From assembly GCA_022446885.1 (NCBI GenBank), contig JAKVBU010000007.1, positions 109,181-173,180 on the forward strand: a stretch of 64,000 bases of DNA. Reading direction: 5' to 3'. The stretch is from Phycisphaerales bacterium. Its GTDB lineage: Bacteria; Planctomycetota; Phycisphaerae; Phycisphaerales; SM1A02. The position numbers and the translations under genes were made by a program. Positions 34,308 to 42,036 of this stretch are shown in pieces. Positions within the stretch are counted from its first letter, which is position 1, and each line of letters opens with the position of its first letter. Under the pieces are notes generated by a model, which was not told the DNA's origin, made no database searches, and worked only from the letters and a program-made list of their open reading frames with translations.

Positions 34308-35423
34308 TCAGACGGTCACGGGCATCAGCACGTAGGTGAAGTCGCGGCCTGCACGGATCAGGCCCGGCTTGTTCGAAGCCTTGAGTTCGAACGTGACGTC
34401 GTCTTCGTCAACCACCTTGAGGGCGTCGGCGATGTAGCTGGGGTTGAACCCGATCTCCATCGCGTCGCCCTCGTAGCCCTTGACCTCGATGGTCACCTCG
34501 GCCTCGCCCATCTCGGGGGCGTGGCTCTTGAGGGTGAGCGTCTGTGAGTCGAAGTGCATCCGAACACTGCGAGACTCCTCCGTCGTCAACAGAGAGGCGC
34601 GGCGGATGGCGCTTCGGAGCACCTCGCGATCGCAGACCAGTTTCTTGTCCTGCTCCTTGGGGATGACATCCTCAAAGGGCGGGAAGCGGCCTTCCACCAG
34701 CGAACTCACCAGCGTGGCGGGAGCGGCCGGGCAATCAAAGTGGAATGCGATTCGGCTGTCGCCAACTGAAATGCGGACGGTCACAGACGGATCACGCGTC
34801 AGTTTTCGCAGCAGCCCGAGGGCCTTGGCCGGAATGATGCAACTCTTTTCGCCAGCGGCGCCGTCGCAATCGGCCACGGCAAGTGCCAGACGGCGTCCAT
34901 CGGTTGCCACCATGCGAAGCCGCTTGCCTTCTCGGTGATACAGCACGCCGTTGATGGCGTACCGGGTGTGTTCGGCGGCAGCGGCGAACAGGCTGCGGGC
35001 CACGGTCGAGGCAAGTGTGCCCGACGCCATGGAGCAATCGACCGCGTCGTCGTCGAACTGGGCCTCCGGCGGGGCCTCCTTGGGATCAAAGCCGAACACC
35101 TTGAATCTGGCGTCGTCACCTCGAATGTGCAGGGCGTGGCCCTCAGCCTCAAGCGTGACGGTCGGGTCCGTGCACTCACGCACGATCTGGGTGAGCTTGT
35201 CGGCGGGCACCAGTACCTCGCCCTGGGCATCCACCTCGACTCGGTCCAAATCAAGCACCATGGCCGTTTCGCCGTCGGTCGCGGCCAGCCGAAGCCGCCC
35301 GTCACCGGCCGACAACTTGACGCAGGTCAGCACAGGAGAGGGGGTCCGAGACGCCACAACGCTGCCTGCGGTATTCAGGGCCTCGGCCAATGCGGCCTGA
35401 TCGCAGATCACCTTCAACGCCAT
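34308..35423 (-). CDS. dnaN: DNA polymerase III beta sliding clamp
   Basis: Ring-shaped processivity clamp, 371 residues, three similar domains; dimer encircles DNA and binds polymerase and repair partners through a hydrophobic pocket. Recognised by TDGRRLALA near 175, the FPPFEDVIP segment and the C-terminal FTYVLMPVTV. ATG start with GGAGG 9 nt upstream. dnaA, recF and gyrB, the usual neighbours, are absent; dnaN is instead between ftsK (convergent) and transketolase (divergent, 124 bp between starts). Confidence 0.96.
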   Translation of the reverse strand: MALKVICDQAALAEALNTAGSVVASRTPSPVLTCVKLSAGDGRLRLAATDGETAMVLDLDRVEVDAQGEVLVPADKLTQIVRECTDPTVTLEAEGHALHIRGDDARFKVFGFDPKEAPPEAQFDDDAVDCSMASGTLASTVARSLFAAAAEHTRYAINGVLYHREGKRLRMVATDGRRLALAVADCDGAAGEKSCIIPAKALGLLRKLTRDPSVTVRISVGDSRIAFHFDCPAAPATLVSSLVEGRFPPFEDVIPKEQDKKLVCDREVLRSAIRRASLLTTEESRSVRMHFDSQTLTLKSHAPEMGEAEVTIEVKGYEGDAMEIGFNPSYIADALKVVDEDDVTFELKASNKPGLIRAGRDFTYVLMPVTV

Positions 35424-35547
35424 GGACTCAACCTCCGTCTCCTAGGGTCGTCTGAGTGTACCATCGTCATCTTGTGCATCTGTCGGGGCTGCCCCCCGCT
35501 CGCCATCACCGCCGAATCGGGCCTCAGGCCCGGGAGAATGCCCTTCG

Positions 35548-37512
35548 ATGTCCTTTGAAGCCGCCGTCCACGCCAAGGCCATCCGTCTCAACACCCTCTC
35601 ACTCCAGATGACCGCAGATGCGGGGAGCGGTCACCCTACGACCTGCATGAGTCTGGGGCACATCACCACCGTGCTGATGTACCACGCCATGCGATGGGTT
35701 CCCGAAGATCCCGGGCTGAACACGGCCGATCGGCTCGTGTTGTCTGAAGGGCATGCCGTTCCAATTGTGTACGCGGCATTCATCGATCTGGGCGCCATGG
35801 TTGGCAAACCTGGTGAGATGCGACCGGCAACGCTCGAAGACGTAGACGGCTTCCGCGCTACAGATTCACCTCTCGATGGGCACCCCAATCCCCGAGAAGG
35901 CTTCGAGTTCTTCGACGCCGCGACCGGTTCATTGGGGCAAGGGCTCTCCGTTGCGGTGGGCCTCGGCCTTGCCGCCAAGGGCGACGAGATCGATCAGCGC
36001 ATCTTCTGCGTCATCGGCGATGGAGAGTCGCGTGAAGGTCAGATCTGGGAAGCCGTAGACAGCCTCGTCGAATTGAATGTCTGCAACGTGCTGCCGATCT
36101 TCAACTGCAACGGTCTTGGGCAGGCTGCCGCAGTGAGCGACCAGCAGTCTCCCGAGCGCATTGCCGCCAAACTTGAAGCCTACGGTGTGCGACCTGTCGT
36201 GATCGACGGGCACGATCCCGCTGCCATCGCTGAGGCAATCTCGCAATTCACCGACGGGTGCGATACACCCATGGCCATCGTCGCCCGCACCGTGAAGGGT
36301 TGGGGCGTCAAGTCGATGCAGGGTGCTGGCTGGCACGGAAAGCCCGCCACCGGCGACAAGCTCGAAGCCGCGCTGCAGGAACTGGCCGCAACAGGCGCCG
36401 GCCTGACATCATCACTGGCCGGTAGTGAGTTGGCGATCTATCCACCAACAACCACACAGCGACCTGAGCCGGCCGTGTCGGATGTTCCGACGTTCCGTGA
36501 GGCAATGGCTGCCATTGACCAGGCAACCGTGCTGCAAGTGGGGCGTCTGGCAACTCGCAAGGCGTTTGGCGTTGCACTGCGAACGCTGGGCCGACACGAC
36601 GGACGGGTTTGGACGGTAGACGCCGATGTGCAGAACTCGACGTTCACCGACGCATTTGCCACGAGCAGCGACACGGCTGATCGATTCGTTGAATGCAAGA
36701 TCGCCGAGCAGAACATGTTCTCGCTCGGGGCTGGAATATCCGCCGCTGGCAAGAACGTCTTTGCCGCCTCATTTGGCAAGTTCATTACTCGCGGGTACGA
36801 CCAGATCGAGATGGCCATGAACTCGGGCGCTAATCTGAAGATCGTCGGTTCGCACTGTGGAATCTCACTGGCCGCCGATGGCCCCAGTCAGATGGCGCTG
36901 CCCGACGTGGCATGGTTCCGCTCACTGGGTTCAACTCGCGACCACAACGGAAACCCTGGTTGCTGGGTGCTTCAGCCCGCCGACGCATGGGCTGCCTACG
37001 GACTGACCATGGAGATGGGCGACTACGAAGGCATGTGCTACATGCGTGTGTTCCGCCCCGAAGTTGAGTTCCTCTACGACGAGAACACCACGTTCGAGTT
37101 CGGTGGCATGGAGATGCTCACCGAAGGCCGTGATCTTCTGATCGTGTCAGCCGGATACATGCTGCACGAGTGCAACAAGGCCCTCGACTCGCTCGATCGG
37201 ATGGGCATCGACGCTTCACTGCTCGATCTCTACTCGCTTCCCTTCGACGAAGACCGCCTGCTGGACTACGCCAATGACAATGGTGGAAACGTGCTGGTGG
37301 TGGAAGACAACTACGGCGGCGGCCTGTTCTCGGCCGTATCCGAGGCCTGCGTCAAGGCGGGTGACGCCTTCACGATCGAGCCCATGCACGTGACGCGCAT
37401 TCCCAAGTCGTCTCGCAATGCCGACTCGGTGCTGGAACAGTGCGGCATGGACCACGCCTCGATCAGCGCCCGCGCAGCATCCATGTTGGGCATCGCGGCG
37501 CATGCCCACTGA
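35548..37512 (+). CDS. tkt: Transketolase
   Basis: Thiamine-diphosphate enzyme moving two-carbon ketol units in the pentose phosphate pathway, 654 residues. The N-terminal half has GSGHPTTCMSLGH (substrate/ThDP His), GSLGQGLSVAVG and the cofactor motif GDGESREGQIWEA near residue 158; the central pyrimidine-binding domain carries ECKIAEQNMFSLGAG with the catalytic Glu; the C-terminal domain is complete. The pattern resembles the shorter animal/archaeal-like branch rather than E. coli TktA. GGGAG lies 11 nt before the ATG, and GAGAAT 8 nt before could be a -10. Its stop overlaps the next gene by 11 bp. Confidence 0.94.
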   Translation: MSFEAAVHAKAIRLNTLSLQMTADAGSGHPTTCMSLGHITTVLMYHAMRWVPEDPGLNTADRLVLSEGHAVPIVYAAFIDLGAMVGKPGEMRPATLEDVDGFRATDSPLDGHPNPREGFEFFDAATGSLGQGLSVAVGLGLAAKGDEIDQRIFCVIGDGESREGQIWEAVDSLVELNVCNVLPIFNCNGLGQAAAVSDQQSPERIAAKLEAYGVRPVVIDGHDPAAIAEAISQFTDGCDTPMAIVARTVKGWGVKSMQGAGWHGKPATGDKLEAALQELAATGAGLTSSLAGSELAIYPPTTTQRPEPAVSDVPTFREAMAAIDQATVLQVGRLATRKAFGVALRTLGRHDGRVWTVDADVQNSTFTDAFATSSDTADRFVECKIAEQNMFSLGAGISAAGKNVFAASFGKFITRGYDQIEMAMNSGANLKIVGSHCGISLAADGPSQMALPDVAWFRSLGSTRDHNGNPGCWVLQPADAWAAYGLTMEMGDYEGMCYMRVFRPEVEFLYDENTTFEFGGMEMLTEGRDLLIVSAGYMLHECNKALDSLDRMGIDASLLDLYSLPFDEDRLLDYANDNGGNVLVVEDNYGGGLFSAVSEACVKAGDAFTIEPMHVTRIPKSSRNADSVLEQCGMDHASISARAASMLGIAAHAH

Positions 37513-38497
37513 GCTGACACGGGTCGCGATCATCTCTCTGCTGCTGGGCGCATGTGCTGCGCCACAGGAGGCGCCACCTCAGCCGACGGGGCCTTCCGAG
37601 GCCGAACTGGCCGAGCGAGCGATCCGTATGCACGACGCCTCCAGCTCGCTGGAGCGTGGCGAGTATCAGGAAGCGGTCGTGCTCTTTCAAGAAGTGCTCG
37701 ATGTCGAGCCAGAGTCGGTCCCGGCGTGGATCGGCTTGGGCGATGCCCATGCAGGACTGGAGGAGTGGATTGCCGCCGAGCCCTCGTATGCCACAGCCGC
37801 CAAGCTGGATCCGGGCAGCTACGACGCTCAATTGGGCCATGGCACATCACTGCAGATCCTGGAGCGATTCAGTGACGCAGTGGGGGCGTTTCACCGGGCG
37901 CTGGTCATTCGACCCAGAAGTGAAGATGCGGCGCTGGGCTTGACCACCACCTATCTGCAGATGGGTGAGCCCGATCTGGCCCTGCCCTTTGCCAAGCGTG
38001 CTGTCTCGCTGGACGATGCCAACGGGCTCGGGTGGGTTGCATTCGGCGCTGCATTGGAAGGATCAGGTGATCAGGAAGCTGCGTTGCGTGCGTATCTCTC
38101 CGCTGCAGAGCGGATGCCACCGTCGCCTCAGTTGCTGCGGAACATTCTCTACAGCTATGTCCGGCTGAAGCACTACAGGCAGGTCATCGGAACAGCCCGC
38201 AGCCTTGAGTCGCTGGAAGGCCCATCGCCTGATGCACTTGAGCGATCTGGTTGGGCATGGTTCAAGTTGGGAGAGTACGACCGAAGCGCAGCCGCCTATC
38301 GCCGCTCGACCAATGTAGACCCCGGTTGGTGGAGGGCATGGAACGGCCTCGGCGTGACTGCACTCAATCGATGGCTGCTCTCGGGTCGAACCGACATCAA
38401 CGCCCGCGAAGAGGCATCCAACGCGTTGCGGCGCTCGCTGCAACTCAACAAGAAGCAGACCAAGGTGGTCGATCTCGTCAGTCGATACGGCCTTTGA
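37502..38497 (+). CDS. TPR-repeat lipoprotein
   Basis: Probable lipoprotein of 331 residues: hydrophobic leader with lipobox LLGAC (Cys18). At least six TPR-like units follow between about residues 45 and 315, with typical Ala/Gly and Trp-Gly-Leu-Gly pairs (AWIGLGDAHAGLEEW, LGWVAFGAALEGSGD, ARSLES...WAWFKLGEYDRSAAAY). It should act as a protein-binding scaffold at a membrane in the periplasm. Start ATG overlaps the end of tkt by 11 bp, so translation is coupled, though a functional link with transketolase is not evident. Confidence 0.85.
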   Translation: MPTELTRVAIISLLLGACAAPQEAPPQPTGPSEAELAERAIRMHDASSSLERGEYQEAVVLFQEVLDVEPESVPAWIGLGDAHAGLEEWIAAEPSYATAAKLDPGSYDAQLGHGTSLQILERFSDAVGAFHRALVIRPRSEDAALGLTTTYLQMGEPDLALPFAKRAVSLDDANGLGWVAFGAALEGSGDQEAALRAYLSAAERMPPSPQLLRNILYSYVRLKHYRQVIGTARSLESLEGPSPDALERSGWAWFKLGEYDRSAAAYRRSTNVDPGWWRAWNGLGVTALNRWLLSGRTDINAREEASNALRRSLQLNKKQTKVVDLVSRYGL

Positions 38498-38530
38498 CCT
38501 CACTGATACCTGTGACAGCAGGAGACGCCA

Positions 38531-38881
38531 ATGCCAAATCCAGCACTACTTGAGGTGTTTGAGTCCCCAACCGATACGACCTTTCTCATCGAGCACATCG
38601 CTGAGGAGTTCACATCGGTATGCCCAAAGACCGGCCACCCCGACTTTGGCGTTGTCACGGTTCGGTTCCAGCCCGATGCGACCTGCGTCGAGCTCAAGAG
38701 CCTGAAGCTCTATCTGCACTCGTTCCGAAACGAAGGCATCTTCTATGAGGCCGTCACCAACCGGATTCGAGATGACCTCGTCACCTGCATGTCACCGCGA
38801 TGGCTTGAGGTAGTCACCGACTGGCGTGGTCGCGGGGGCATCCGATCACGCATCACTGCGGATCACGGCACTCGCGCCTGA
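38531..38881 (+). CDS. queF: preQ0 reductase QueF
   Basis: NADPH-dependent 7-cyano-7-deazaguanine reductase making preQ1 for queuosine in tRNA. 116 residues, the short (B. subtilis-like) unimodular form. SVCPKTGHPDFG holds the nucleophile Cys31 and Asp38; ELKSLKLYLHSFRNEGIFYE at 54-73 is the family signature. AGGAG is 7 nt before the ATG. It is preceded by the TPR lipoprotein with 33 bp and followed by a bidirectional terminator. Other queuosine genes are not in the window. Confidence 0.93.
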   Translation: MPNPALLEVFESPTDTTFLIEHIAEEFTSVCPKTGHPDFGVVTVRFQPDATCVELKSLKLYLHSFRNEGIFYEAVTNRIRDDLVTCMSPRWLEVVTDWRGRGGIRSRITADHGTRA

Positions 38882-38908
38882 TCAGGCTGCGGCGCACGAT
38901 CTGGTCAA

Positions 38909-38960
38909 GCAAGAGCGCATGAACAGGGGCCCGCAATCGGGCCCCTGCGCATGGTCTTGC
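38909..38960. terminator. Bidirectional terminator between queF and redoxin
   Basis: CAGGGGCCCG at 38924-38933 pairs perfectly with CGGGCCCCTG at 38938-38947 (loop CAAT), extended outward by GCAAGA/TCTTGC at 38909-38914 and 38955-38960. It stands between two convergent genes. T-tracts are weak. Confidence 0.65.
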
Positions 38961-38972
38961 GTTCACTCGTGG

Positions 38973-39617
38973 TCAGTTGTATTTGACGCCGCAGCCCCAA
39001 GGCCGCGTCTGCGCGGGTTCAACTGGTTCCCCGGCCTTCATCTTGTTGATGGCATTGATGACGAAGTTGTCGTCTTTGTCACCCTTCTTCACCTGACGCT
39101 CGCCGAATGCACCGGCGTACATCAACTTGCCGTCGGGGCCGATGACAAACATGTGCGGGGTTGTCTTGGCACCGTATGCCTTGCCGACCTTCCCGTCGTG
39201 GTCAATGAGAATCGGTTGCTTGATGCCAAACTCATCTCGAGCAGCCTTGTTCTCCTTGATGACCGTTTCCTTGTCGCGATTGGCGCTGGAGTCGATCAGG
39301 AGATAGATGATCTCGGGCTGGGCCTTCTTGGCCTCACTCACGAGGTTCTTCACTCGGCCGGTGGCATGTACGGATCGCGGCGACTTCTTGCCACTCCAAG
39401 GGCAACCGGCGTTGAACCACTCGAGCACGACAACCTTGCCGGTGTAGTCGGACAGATTGTGCGTCTTTCCGTCAATGTCTGTCAGGGTGAATGCCGGAGC
39501 GGCTTTGCCCACAGCGGCGCCTGCCTTTGCTGGCGGAGGTGGGTTCAGGCGTGGCTGGGCAGCTGCGGCGCTCGCAATCACGAGCGCAGCCCCCCAGGCG
39601 AAAAAGTGCTTGATCAT
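38973..39617 (-). CDS. Exported AhpC/TSA-type redoxin
   Basis: Secreted thioredoxin-fold protein of 214 residues: signal peptide MIKHFFAWGAALVIASAAAA, then VGKAAPAFTLTDIDGKTH and the active-site stretch EWFNAGCPWSGK. The second Cys of a CxxC is Ser, so the mechanism is that of a one-Cys or partner-resolved peroxiredoxin; a distal Cys in RPWGCGVKYN may resolve it. DSSANRD and TTPHMFVIGPDGKLMYAG complete the fold. AGGAG lies 8 nt before the ATG. The start overlaps the stop of the DsbD-N gene (ATGA), so both form a periplasmic redox operon. Confidence 0.87.
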   Translation of the reverse strand: MIKHFFAWGAALVIASAAAAQPRLNPPPPAKAGAAVGKAAPAFTLTDIDGKTHNLSDYTGKVVVLEWFNAGCPWSGKKSPRSVHATGRVKNLVSEAKKAQPEIIYLLIDSSANRDKETVIKENKAARDEFGIKQPILIDHDGKVGKAYGAKTTPHMFVIGPDGKLMYAGAFGERQVKKGDKDDNFVINAINKMKAGEPVEPAQTRPWGCGVKYN

Positions 39618-40450
39618 TTGTGATCTCCTTCCTTGTGCGGCGATGGTACCGCGATGGTCTGATTGATCGTCCAGCATGGGTCAGCGGTGGTTCGACCCTC
39701 CGTCAGCAGGCCTTGAACAGCAGGTGGTCGCCCCATCGAGTCTCCTCGACGGTGGTGATACGGCACGACGAGCTTGAATCGTCCCCCGTTGACCGAGAGG
39801 CTCTGCTTGCCGTACTCCATGCCTGGCACATGACGTGCGATGAACTCCACCTGCTGACCTGCGCTGCCTAGTGGCCCTTCAATCGTCATGGCAGCGTCGT
39901 TGATGTGGATCTGCGTGTCCGGGCGTTTGGCCAGCGGACGGGGCATGGACATGCCGACCATCCATGTGGCGACGGTGCGTGACGCCCCCGAATCACGGCC
40001 GATGCGCAGCCGTTCGACCTGCTCGGCTCCACCCAGATAGCAGGCCTTGCGACAGATGAGCCAATCGGCTTTGACTGCTATGTCGAGAATGGACCCGGGC
40101 TCTACATCGGCTGACACCTGCAGTGGCACCAACGCGAGCGCCTGACCTTCGTAGCCGATCAAGGTGCCGGCTGGATCAGTGATTCGCTTGGGGCGCGACC
40201 AGATGGGCACGCCCGCTGTGACGCCCGGCGGTGTGGTGATGTCGAGCGTGGTGGGTGTGCCAGCTTCGCCAGGATCGATCCAATAGATGTGCCAGCCCTT
40301 GGGAATTATCAGACGAACCGCGATCTGCGTCTTGCCACCGGGCGGGGCGCTATGGGAAAACAATGCCGATTGCATCTGGACCTTCGGCCGAGGGGGATCA
40401 TCGGCCAGAGGCTGGCAGCACATCATGATGGCGGCGACAAACGCGATCAC
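39614..40450 (-). CDS. DsbD N-terminal-domain-like exported protein
   Basis: Exported protein of 278 residues resembling the isolated periplasmic N-terminal domain of DsbD/ScsB (thiol-disulfide carrier): GWHIYWIDPGEAGTPT near 55-70 and DWLICRKACYLGG near 132 with the Cx3C-type pair. The transmembrane and thioredoxin parts of DsbD are missing, so its electron donor must be another protein; the redoxin translated from the overlapping ATGA is the obvious partner. GTG start decided by AGGAGG 7 nt upstream. Signal peptide IAFVAAIMMCCQPLA. It diverges from the rhodanese-like lipoprotein gene. Confidence 0.8.
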   Translation of the reverse strand: MIAFVAAIMMCCQPLADDPPRPKVQMQSALFSHSAPPGGKTQIAVRLIIPKGWHIYWIDPGEAGTPTTLDITTPPGVTAGVPIWSRPKRITDPAGTLIGYEGQALALVPLQVSADVEPGSILDIAVKADWLICRKACYLGGAEQVERLRIGRDSGASRTVATWMVGMSMPRPLAKRPDTQIHINDAAMTIEGPLGSAGQQVEFIARHVPGMEYGKQSLSVNGGRFKLVVPYHHRRGDSMGRPPAVQGLLTEGRTTADPCWTINQTIAVPSPHKEGDHK

Positions 40451-40513
40451 ACTCTTTCCTCCTCGCGGCGATCGCGTCGAGTCTACACTGCGCCTCGGAT
40501 CAGGAGGATCTCC

Positions 40514-41011
40514 ATGCATCGGATGCTGCTGCTGACACTAGTCCTGACAGGCTGTGGCAAGACTTGGAGCGACAAGGATCTGGTCTTCGTCAATGTGGAT
40601 GAAGCCAACGCCCTCATCGCTCGGGAAGACGGCACGTGGCTGAAAGCCGCGAAGCCCAATGCATGGCTGGATGCCCGCAACCCAGATACATACCGACTGG
40701 GGCACATCCCCGGCGCCTTGAACCTGCCGCTGCGGAATGTCGATACGCAGTGGACGCGGCTGGAAGATCATGGCTCAGTGGTTGTTTATGCCGGTACGTT
40801 CAACGACCCAATCGCTGATGCCATGTCCAAGGCGTTGCTGGAGAAGGGCATCACGCATGTCTACACCCTCAGCGGTGGTTGGAAGGCGTGGATGGAGGCT
40901 GGCGGCGAGGTTGAGCGGGGGCCTGACCCGGATCTCATCACCGACGAGACAATCGAGGCCAGACGTGTGCGCAAGCGCGCCGAGCGATCGGGCCAGCCGC
41001 CACGTCGATGA
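40514..41011 (+). CDS. Rhodanese-like lipoprotein lacking the catalytic Cys
   Basis: Lipoprotein of 165 residues: short leader with lipobox LTGC (Cys14), then one rhodanese domain (WLDARNPDTYRLGHIPGALN near 51-70; LSGGWKAWMEAGG near the end). The active-site Cys position reads VVVYAGTFND, with Ala93, so sulfur transfer is not possible by the usual mechanism and the domain is probably a binding module. AGGAGG is 6 nt before the ATG. The next gene, an MBL-fold hydrolase, starts inside its stop (ATGA). Rhodanese-MBL pairs often handle persulfides, which this one may only sense or scaffold. Confidence 0.85.
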   Translation: MHRMLLLTLVLTGCGKTWSDKDLVFVNVDEANALIAREDGTWLKAAKPNAWLDARNPDTYRLGHIPGALNLPLRNVDTQWTRLEDHGSVVVYAGTFNDPIADAMSKALLEKGITHVYTLSGGWKAWMEAGGEVERGPDPDLITDETIEARRVRKRAERSGQPPRR

Positions 41012-41904
41012 CATCGATTCATGAAGTAGACCTGATGCACGGTGGTGTACCTGGGGCGATCTCTGCGTGGGTCGTTCGGGCACCAGATGGTGACGTCCTC
41101 ATTGAGAGTGGCCCGGCGTCAACCTTGGATGCGTTGCAGAGCGGGCTTGCATCAATGGGCATCGAGCCCATGTCGCTCAAGGCGCTGTTGTTGACGCACA
41201 TCCATCTCGACCACGGAGGTGGCGCATGGTGGTTCGCCAAGCAAGGCGTGCCGGTGTACGTACACCCCAAAGGCGCAGGACACCTGCTCGACCCGTCGAA
41301 ACTGAATCGATCGGCGCGGCGGATCTTCGGCGAGCGCTTTGATGGTCTTTGGGGCGAGTTGCAACCGTGTCCCGAGGGCACGGTGCACGCGGTTGATGAT
41401 GGTGAGATTGTGCACGCCGGAGGGCTGCGGTTTTGCGCCGTGCAAACACAGGGCCATGCTGACCATCACCATGCTTGGCACCTGCTTGACGATGGTGGTC
41501 AGGATTGCTTTGTAGGTGATGCAGCTGCCATGCGGCTGCCTGGCACCCACTGGATCACGATTCCCATGCCGCCTCCGGAGTTTCGCCCGGAGGCCTGGGC
41601 CCGCACCATCGATCGTCTGGAGGCTGGACCTTGGACGCGCCTGCACCTGACCCACTGCGGCACCGTCACTGACATCAAGGGGCATCTGGAGCAGTTGCGT
41701 ACGTCGATGCGGGCCCAGGTCGATTGGTTGGCGGCGTCCAGCAGCATGGAGGCGTCTGAGCGGCGGGGGGCATATCGCGACATGTTGCGGGCAGACTCGA
41801 TTCGACATGACGTGCCCGAATCGCTCTTCAACTGTCATGTCAGCCGTGGGCTGCTCGACATGAACCTCGCAGGGGTGGACCGGGCGTTTGGAAGGGCGCT
41901 TTGA
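41008..41904 (+). CDS. MBL-fold metallohydrolase
   Basis: Metallo-beta-lactamase-fold protein of 298 residues with an intact metal motif LLTHIHLDHGGG, a third His in TQGHADHHHAWH and a later Asp in CFVGDAAAM, so it should bind two metals. The C-terminal 90 residues are helical. The sequence resembles RNase Z-unlike, glyoxalase II-like family members of unknown substrate. No signal peptide is visible, whereas its operon partner is a lipoprotein. Starts by ATGA overlap with the rhodanese-like gene. Confidence 0.85.
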   Translation: MTSIHEVDLMHGGVPGAISAWVVRAPDGDVLIESGPASTLDALQSGLASMGIEPMSLKALLLTHIHLDHGGGAWWFAKQGVPVYVHPKGAGHLLDPSKLNRSARRIFGERFDGLWGELQPCPEGTVHAVDDGEIVHAGGLRFCAVQTQGHADHHHAWHLLDDGGQDCFVGDAAAMRLPGTHWITIPMPPPEFRPEAWARTIDRLEAGPWTRLHLTHCGTVTDIKGHLEQLRTSMRAQVDWLAASSSMEASERRGAYRDMLRADSIRHDVPESLFNCHVSRGLLDMNLAGVDRAFGRAL

Positions 41905-41999
41905 GGGCCAATCCGGGCGGATTCAGGATCCAATCTTGCCCCGTAGGCGTACCTGCCCTAGGTTGGAGGGTCCGGTCTGCCGGAACTGTGGGAGAGCAA

Positions 42000-42019
42000 G
42001 CGATTCCTGCGCGAATCGC
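42000..42019 (+). other. Hairpin in the 5' region of the sugar dehydrogenase gene
   Basis: GCGATTC-CTGCGC-GAATCGC, a 7-bp perfect stem ending 5 nt before the GAGGAG ribosome site of the next gene. Could influence translation or mRNA stability; nothing else is recognisable in 41905-42036. Confidence 0.35.
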
Positions 42020-42036
42020 CCGTCGAGGAGATGTCC

